DNA from: Rhodoferax sp. AJA081-3
Lineage (GTDB): Bacteria; Pseudomonadota; Gammaproteobacteria; Burkholderiales; Burkholderiaceae_C
DNA: 64,000 nt
Assembly (NCBI RefSeq): GCF_017798165.1
Contig: NZ_CP059068.1
Coordinates: forward strand, 2,170,001-2,234,000
Reading direction: 5' to 3'
Made by a program: the position numbers and the translations under genes. Under the pieces are notes generated by a model. That model had not been told where the DNA came from, ran no database searches, and saw nothing but the letters and a program-made list of their open reading frames with translations. Positions 60,060 through 64,000 of this stretch are shown here, in pieces; the stretch's first letter is position 1, and every line of letters starts with the position of its first letter.

Positions 60060-62177
60060 TCAGTGTGCAGCGCTGCCGGCCGATGTCTTGCCATCCAGGC
60101 TGGGGTAACGCACGTGCTCTACCAGTTCCTGAATGTCTCGGCCCGGTGCCTTGGTCAACAGCGACACGATGATGATCACCGCAAAGCCCAGTGGCACACC
60201 AAACAGCCCGGCGGAGATAGGCGCAATGTCCCACCACGTATTGGCCTTGAGGATCTCCGGTGTGATGGCAGAACCCCCGTGTGTCAGCTTGTACAGCCAA
60301 GGCTGGGTGGTCACCATGTAGTAGAACGTGATGCCCAAACCGGCCACCATGCCCAGCGACGCACCCCACTTGTTGGCCCGCTTCCAGAATATCCCCAGCG
60401 TCAGCGCCGGGAAGAAAGCCGCCGCCGCAAAGGAGAACGCAGCTGACACAAGGAACAGGATGTCCGCCGGTTTTTGCGCCGCAACATAGGCCGCACACAA
60501 GGCAACGATCAACAGAAGTGCCTTGGACACCATGACACGGCGTGCAGTAGAGGCATTGGGATCGATGACTTTGTAGTACAGGTCATGCGACAGCGCATTG
60601 GCAATGGTCAACAAGAGGCCGTCAGCTGTTGACAACGCAGCAGCCAGACCACCTGCAGCCACAAGTCCCGACACCACATAGGGCAGACCGCCGATTTCAG
60701 GCGTGGCCAACACGATGATGTCGCCACCAATCGACATCTCGGCCAACTGCAAAATGCCGTCCTTATTGATATCCACGACCGAGAGCAGGGTCGGATCCAC
60801 CGCACTCCAGCGCGATATCCACTCCGGCAGATTGGCAAAAGGCGTACCCACCAGCAGGGTGTAAACCTCAAACTTGGCCAATACAGCCAGCGCCGGCGCC
60901 GTGAAATACAGCAAGAAGATGAAGAACAGCGACCAGCTCACCGACTCACGCGCTTCACGCACGGAGGGTACCGTGTAGTAACGCATCAGGATGTGGGGCA
61001 GTGCCGCAGTACCGATCATCAGGCAGAAGACCAGCGCCAGGAAGTTCTTGCGGGCAATGTTCTGTGCCGCTTCGTCTTTGCCTGGGAAAGGTTGGGCATG
61101 GCGAATCGGTGGCGCAGACTTGGCTGTATTGGACGTGCGCGCCCCAGTGTAGGCAGCGGTCGCCGCCACTACATCTTTGGGCAAGCCGGCCAGGGCTTTT
61201 TCTGCAGCCTGGATGTCGGCGAGCGGACCATTTGCGGCTTTCAGATCTGCCAGCTTTTTCTCTGCAGCGGCTTTGTCAGCAGCCATGGAGGCGGGCACAT
61301 CTTTGAGCTTCTCGACCGCAGCGTCTGCACGGGCTTTGAAGATTGCGCGGACTTCCAGTTCCTTGGGGTCCTTCAGAAGCAATTCTTCCTTGGCGGTGAC
61401 CTTTTCCAAGGTGTAACCGTACACCACTTGGGGCACGGGAACATTGGTGTGTTTGACGGACAGCCAAACGACGGGCAACAGGTAGGCAATGATCAGGATC
61501 ACATACTGGGCCACCTGGGTCCAGGTGACCGCACGCATACCGCCCAAGAACGAGCAAACCAAAATACCGGCCAAGCCCGCAAAAATACCCACTTCAAAGG
61601 CCAGGCCCGTCAACCGCGCTGTGATCAGACCCACGCCATAAATTTGCGCCACGACATAGGTGAAGGAGCACAAAATGGCAGCAAACACACCAATCAGACG
61701 GGGCAGGTTGCCCTCATACCGCGCACCCAGAAAGTCCGGAATGGTGAACTGACCAAACTTACGCAGATAGGGGGCCAGGAAAAGGGCCACCAGGCAATAT
61801 CCACCCGTCCAACCCAGAATAAATGCTAGACCGCCATACCCCGTCAGGTACAACGTACCCGCCATACCGATGAAGGAGGCGGCTGACATCCAGTCTGCAC
61901 CGGTGGCCATGCCGTTGTACATGGCAGGAACACGCCGGCCCGCAACATAATATTCCGCAGCGTCATTGGTGCGGCTCATCACACCGATGCCGGCATACAG
62001 CAACACCGTGCCCGCCAAGAACAGATACCCAATCCAGTTTTTGGGCATGCCAAACTGCTCCAACACAGCCAGCACCAACACGAAACCAATGAAGCCCCCG
62101 GTGTACCAGGTGTAGACCTTGTTCAGGCCCTTTTTAAAGTCGCCTTGCGACTGTCCATCACCGCCGAACATGCCCAT
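60060..62177 (-). CDS. sodium:solute symporter family protein (ActP/VC_2705-like) with coiled-coil insertion
   Basis: A 705-aa SSS-family transporter with about 13 membrane helices, resembling acetate permease ActP and the VC_2705 group. Core blocks are EYYVAGRRVPAMYNGMATGADWMSAASFIG, ISRWSAVDPTLLSVVDINK and GLAAALSTADGLLLTIANAL. A soluble insertion of about 120 residues (about 255-375, EELLLKDPKELEVRAIFKAR to EAAQNIARKN) is unusual and probably a coiled coil. Ions and substrate (acetate or other short acids) are inferred. Coupled to the DUF4212 gene by one base. Confidence 0.9.
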   Translation of the reverse strand: MGMFGGDGQSQGDFKKGLNKVYTWYTGGFIGFVLVLAVLEQFGMPKNWIGYLFLAGTVLLYAGIGVMSRTNDAAEYYVAGRRVPAMYNGMATGADWMSAASFIGMAGTLYLTGYGGLAFILGWTGGYCLVALFLAPYLRKFGQFTIPDFLGARYEGNLPRLIGVFAAILCSFTYVVAQIYGVGLITARLTGLAFEVGIFAGLAGILVCSFLGGMRAVTWTQVAQYVILIIAYLLPVVWLSVKHTNVPVPQVVYGYTLEKVTAKEELLLKDPKELEVRAIFKARADAAVEKLKDVPASMAADKAAAEKKLADLKAANGPLADIQAAEKALAGLPKDVVAATAAYTGARTSNTAKSAPPIRHAQPFPGKDEAAQNIARKNFLALVFCLMIGTAALPHILMRYYTVPSVREARESVSWSLFFIFLLYFTAPALAVLAKFEVYTLLVGTPFANLPEWISRWSAVDPTLLSVVDINKDGILQLAEMSIGGDIIVLATPEIGGLPYVVSGLVAAGGLAAALSTADGLLLTIANALSHDLYYKVIDPNASTARRVMVSKALLLIVALCAAYVAAQKPADILFLVSAAFSFAAAAFFPALTLGIFWKRANKWGASLGMVAGLGITFYYMVTTQPWLYKLTHGGSAITPEILKANTWWDIAPISAGLFGVPLGFAVIIIVSLLTKAPGRDIQELVEHVRYPSLDGKTSAGSAAH

Positions 62178-62437
62178 TATTCTTCTCCTTCGTGGACACC
62201 GTATTCGATGTCAAGATTGTTCATGTAGCGGGCATAGAACCAAATGATCAGGCAATACACCACCAATGCACCCTGCGCCGCCACCCAAAACGAGAACGGC
62301 CATCCGAAGAAACTGAACGTCAGCTCGCGGGCGAAAAACACCACGACAAAGGTTACAAAGAACCATATCCCCAGCAGCAGGGCTGTGATTCGAAGATTTT
62401 TGCTCCAGTACTCCTGGTGCCTAGCAGTTAGCTGCAT
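62177..62437 (-). CDS. DUF4212 small membrane subunit of the symporter
   Basis: An 86-aa protein with two membrane helices (about 18-36 and 46-66) and a cytoplasmic C-terminus. DUF4212 proteins are the small partner of VC_2705-type symporters. It overlaps the symporter start by one base, so they are translated together. Confidence 0.92.
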   Translation of the reverse strand: MQLTARHQEYWSKNLRITALLLGIWFFVTFVVVFFARELTFSFFGWPFSFWVAAQGALVVYCLIIWFYARYMNNLDIEYGVHEGEE

Positions 62438-62477
62438 TTTTTGCTCCTCTAGTTAATGAAATAAACCACCGACCAAC

Positions 62478-63095
62478 TCAAACCAAACTGGGGACCTTTA
62501 AACCCGTTTCCCGCTCCAGTTGGGCGGCCACCTTGGGCTCAAAACCTTTCAAGTGCCGAATCACGGCACGGGCTTCTTCGGGCTGCTGCAAATCCACATG
62601 CACACGTGCCATCTGGTACCAGCCAAAGGGGCTCATGGGCTGCAGCTTGGTATTGCGTTTGAGGGCGTCCAGCGCTTCATCCAGCCGCCCCTGGCGCACC
62701 AAGACAAGGCCCAGGCCATACCAGGCGCGGTCCATTTTTTCTTCGATGCGCAACGCTGCACGAAACCCCTGCTCTGCGATCTCAATCTGGCCCAGCTCTT
62801 CCGCCACAAAGGCATGGTTGAAGTGGGCGTTGGACACCTGGGGCTGCAGCGTCAGCACGCGGGCGTAGTAGTCGAGCGCTGTCGCGGGTTGACGGCTCTG
62901 GACGGCGTCGTACGCAAGGCTGTTGAGCGCCAGCACATCGTCCGGCCAGCGCTTCACTACTTCCAGGAATACGCCCTTTGCCGCACCACGCATGCCCAAA
63001 AACAACAGGGCCTTGGCCCGCCATACCAGCAGAAGCCGCTCCAGGCGGGAGCCTATGGCAGTGGGAGTTTCTATATTGCTGTGGCCTATTGGCAT
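62478..63095 (-). CDS. tetratricopeptide repeat protein
   Basis: A 205-aa protein with TPR-like helical repeats, for example PDDVLALNSLAYDAVQSRQP, QVSNAHFNHAFVAEELGQ, MDRAWYGLGLVLVRQGRLDE and SPFGWYQMARVHVDLQQPEE. It should be a scaffold or protein-interaction module. The ATG at 63095 has an AGGAGC site; the frame opens at 63119. It overlaps the following membrane gene by 10 bases, so the pair is one operon. Confidence 0.8.
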   Translation of the reverse strand: MPIGHSNIETPTAIGSRLERLLLVWRAKALLFLGMRGAAKGVFLEVVKRWPDDVLALNSLAYDAVQSRQPATALDYYARVLTLQPQVSNAHFNHAFVAEELGQIEIAEQGFRAALRIEEKMDRAWYGLGLVLVRQGRLDEALDALKRNTKLQPMSPFGWYQMARVHVDLQQPEEARAVIRHLKGFEPKVAAQLERETGLKVPSLV

Positions 63096-63382
63096 ACCGC
63101 TGCTCCTAATTCCATACACATATCAATCTTGAGTTTGACCACTAGAACCCAGGCCACTAACAGCCAACTGGCAGCGGCCAGGGGAATGTGCTGGTCCAGA
63201 ATGAGTTTCGGACTGACTTTGCGGGTGATCCACAAGCTGGGTTTGGCCGCCACGTCCAGCAGTTGCCAGAACACATTGGTATCGCGCTTGGCCCCAGCCA
63301 GGAGGCCCAGCAAAAATCGCCCCACGATGAACATGAGGGACAGCTCTATCAGGCTTTTCAAAATCACGATGGTCAATAACAT
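63086..63382 (-). CDS. small inner-membrane protein, function unknown
   Basis: A 98-aa protein with two hydrophobic segments (about 2-28 and 67-85, ASWLLVAWVLVVKLKIDM). It shares a 10-base overlap with the TPR gene and is probably translated first. No family was recognised. Confidence 0.65.
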   Translation of the reverse strand: MLLTIVILKSLIELSLMFIVGRFLLGLLAGAKRDTNVFWQLLDVAAKPSLWITRKVSPKLILDQHIPLAAASWLLVAWVLVVKLKIDMCMELGAAVCQ

Positions 63383-63627
63383 GGCAGCGGTAATTTTTCG
63401 GTGTAGTGGGTCTCTTTAGTCGCACTGTGCGTAGCACGTCTGACCGTTAACTGACGACTAACTGAACGCAGACTTACAAAGCCGCGTTAACCCTAATGAT
63501 TCTTTCTGCATCGTGGAAAATTTGCCGCATTGGGCGCCCTTATCAGGGGAAACACCAACACGCAAAACTGTGGCCAAACTTACAAGCCGCGGGACCGGTG
63601 GGCGTGCAATAAAGCTAGACTGAACGC

Positions 63628-64000
63628 ATGGACAACCCTTCTCTGTCGACACAGACCGTGGGCACAGGGCAAACGCCTTCGCCCAGTTTGTTGGGCAACT
63701 TTCGCCAGGAGCTGCTGCCCTACCCGCCCTTTGCACAGATGGTCGAGGCGGATATGGATTACTTCCTGACGCATTGCAGTCAACAGTACTTTGCGCCCGA
63801 CGAGCAGGTCTTGGGGCCTGCAGATGGCCCGGTCAAGACCTTGTTTTTCATCCGCAAAGGGGCGGTCACCGGCACCCGTGGATTGGCCGAACAAATGGGG
63901 GCCTTTGAGTACGATGCGGGCGACCTCTTCCCGGTCAGTGCGGCCTTTGCCGGCCGCGCGGTCACCGCCTCTTACCGGGCCTGCGCCGACACCTTTTTGC
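63628..64000 (+). CDS. cyclic nucleotide-binding-domain protein, 5' part (cut by window edge)
   Basis: The first ~124 codons of a gene running off the window. The start (ATG at 63628) is followed by a Pro/Ser-rich segment, then a cNMP-binding-like domain (PYPPFAQMVEADMDYFLTHC, then LFFIRKGAVTGTRG and FEYDAGDLFPVSAAF). Near DUF4212/VC_2705-type symporters, such genes are commonly cNMP/CBS proteins with a DUF294 nucleotidyltransferase domain. That identity is inferred from context; only the first domain is visible. Confidence 0.7.
   Translation, partial: MDNPSLSTQTVGTGQTPSPSLLGNFRQELLPYPPFAQMVEADMDYFLTHCSQQYFAPDEQVLGPADGPVKTLFFIRKGAVTGTRGLAEQMGAFEYDAGDLFPVSAAFAGRAVTASYRACADTFL

Overview
The window looks like chromosomal DNA of a betaproteobacterium of the Comamonadaceae, probably close to Rhodoferax or Polaromonas. 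This is an inference from high GC, many GTG/TTG starts, a fused PabB-PabC, an ahcY-tlyA-metF operon behind an S-adenosylhomocysteine riboswitch, a 2150-residue tandem UvrA, a PEP-CTERM protein, and dispersed repeats of a type I associate with this family. No tRNA, rRNA, CRISPR array or prophage was seen.

1-34.8 kb is mostly housekeeping. It holds a sensory diguanylate cyclase, cbpA-cbpM, arfB, ruvB and ruvA (split by an alpha-type carbonic anhydrase), a PhoH-like ATPase with ybeY, a PEP-CTERM protein, a uracil/hypoxanthine-DNA glycosylase, pabBC, dtd, tyrS, an M23 peptidase with anmK, erpA, a bactofilin, rplM-rpsI, rlmJ, a YhgE/Pip-like exporter, the riboswitch-led ahcY-tlyA-metF operon, prfC, a HAD phosphatase, a histidine kinase, a deacetylase of the acetylpolyamine amidohydrolase family and an Lrp-type regulator.

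34.8-48.3 kb is an accessory, defence-like island. A complete hsdM follows an HTH gene whose start codon lies inside a perfect 19-bp inverted repeat. Next come a Phd/VapC-like toxin-antitoxin pair, a PPC/DUF296 gene with an intact IS4-family element inserted directly at its start, a PIN-like/histone H1-like fusion, a GIY-YIG protein behind a 22-bp palindrome, an AlbA_2/Schlafen-type ATPase, a membrane zinc-ribbon protein, and two PD-(D/E)XK-like nuclease candidates. The far end is a remnant in which the front of hsdR is fused in frame to the back of hsdS, followed by a frameshift. The island therefore has an intact methylase but a broken nuclease/specificity module.

48.3-64 kb holds a MazG-like pyrophosphohydrolase, the giant uvrA, a periplasmic binding protein framed by 67-bp inverted repeats, two paralogous small proteins flanking an MHS-type transporter, and a sodium:solute symporter with its DUF4212 partner. 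It ends in a truncated cyclic-nucleotide-binding-domain gene.

The least expected signal is a set of hairpin elements with a conserved loop but copy-specific, self-complementary arms. One class (26-nt loop, four clear copies and one doubtful) lies in frame inside uvrA. A second class (40-46-nt loop with an inner stem that covaries) lies at two convergent gene ends. A separate family of about twelve short GC-rich repeats lies mostly between genes, but three copies are inside coding sequences.
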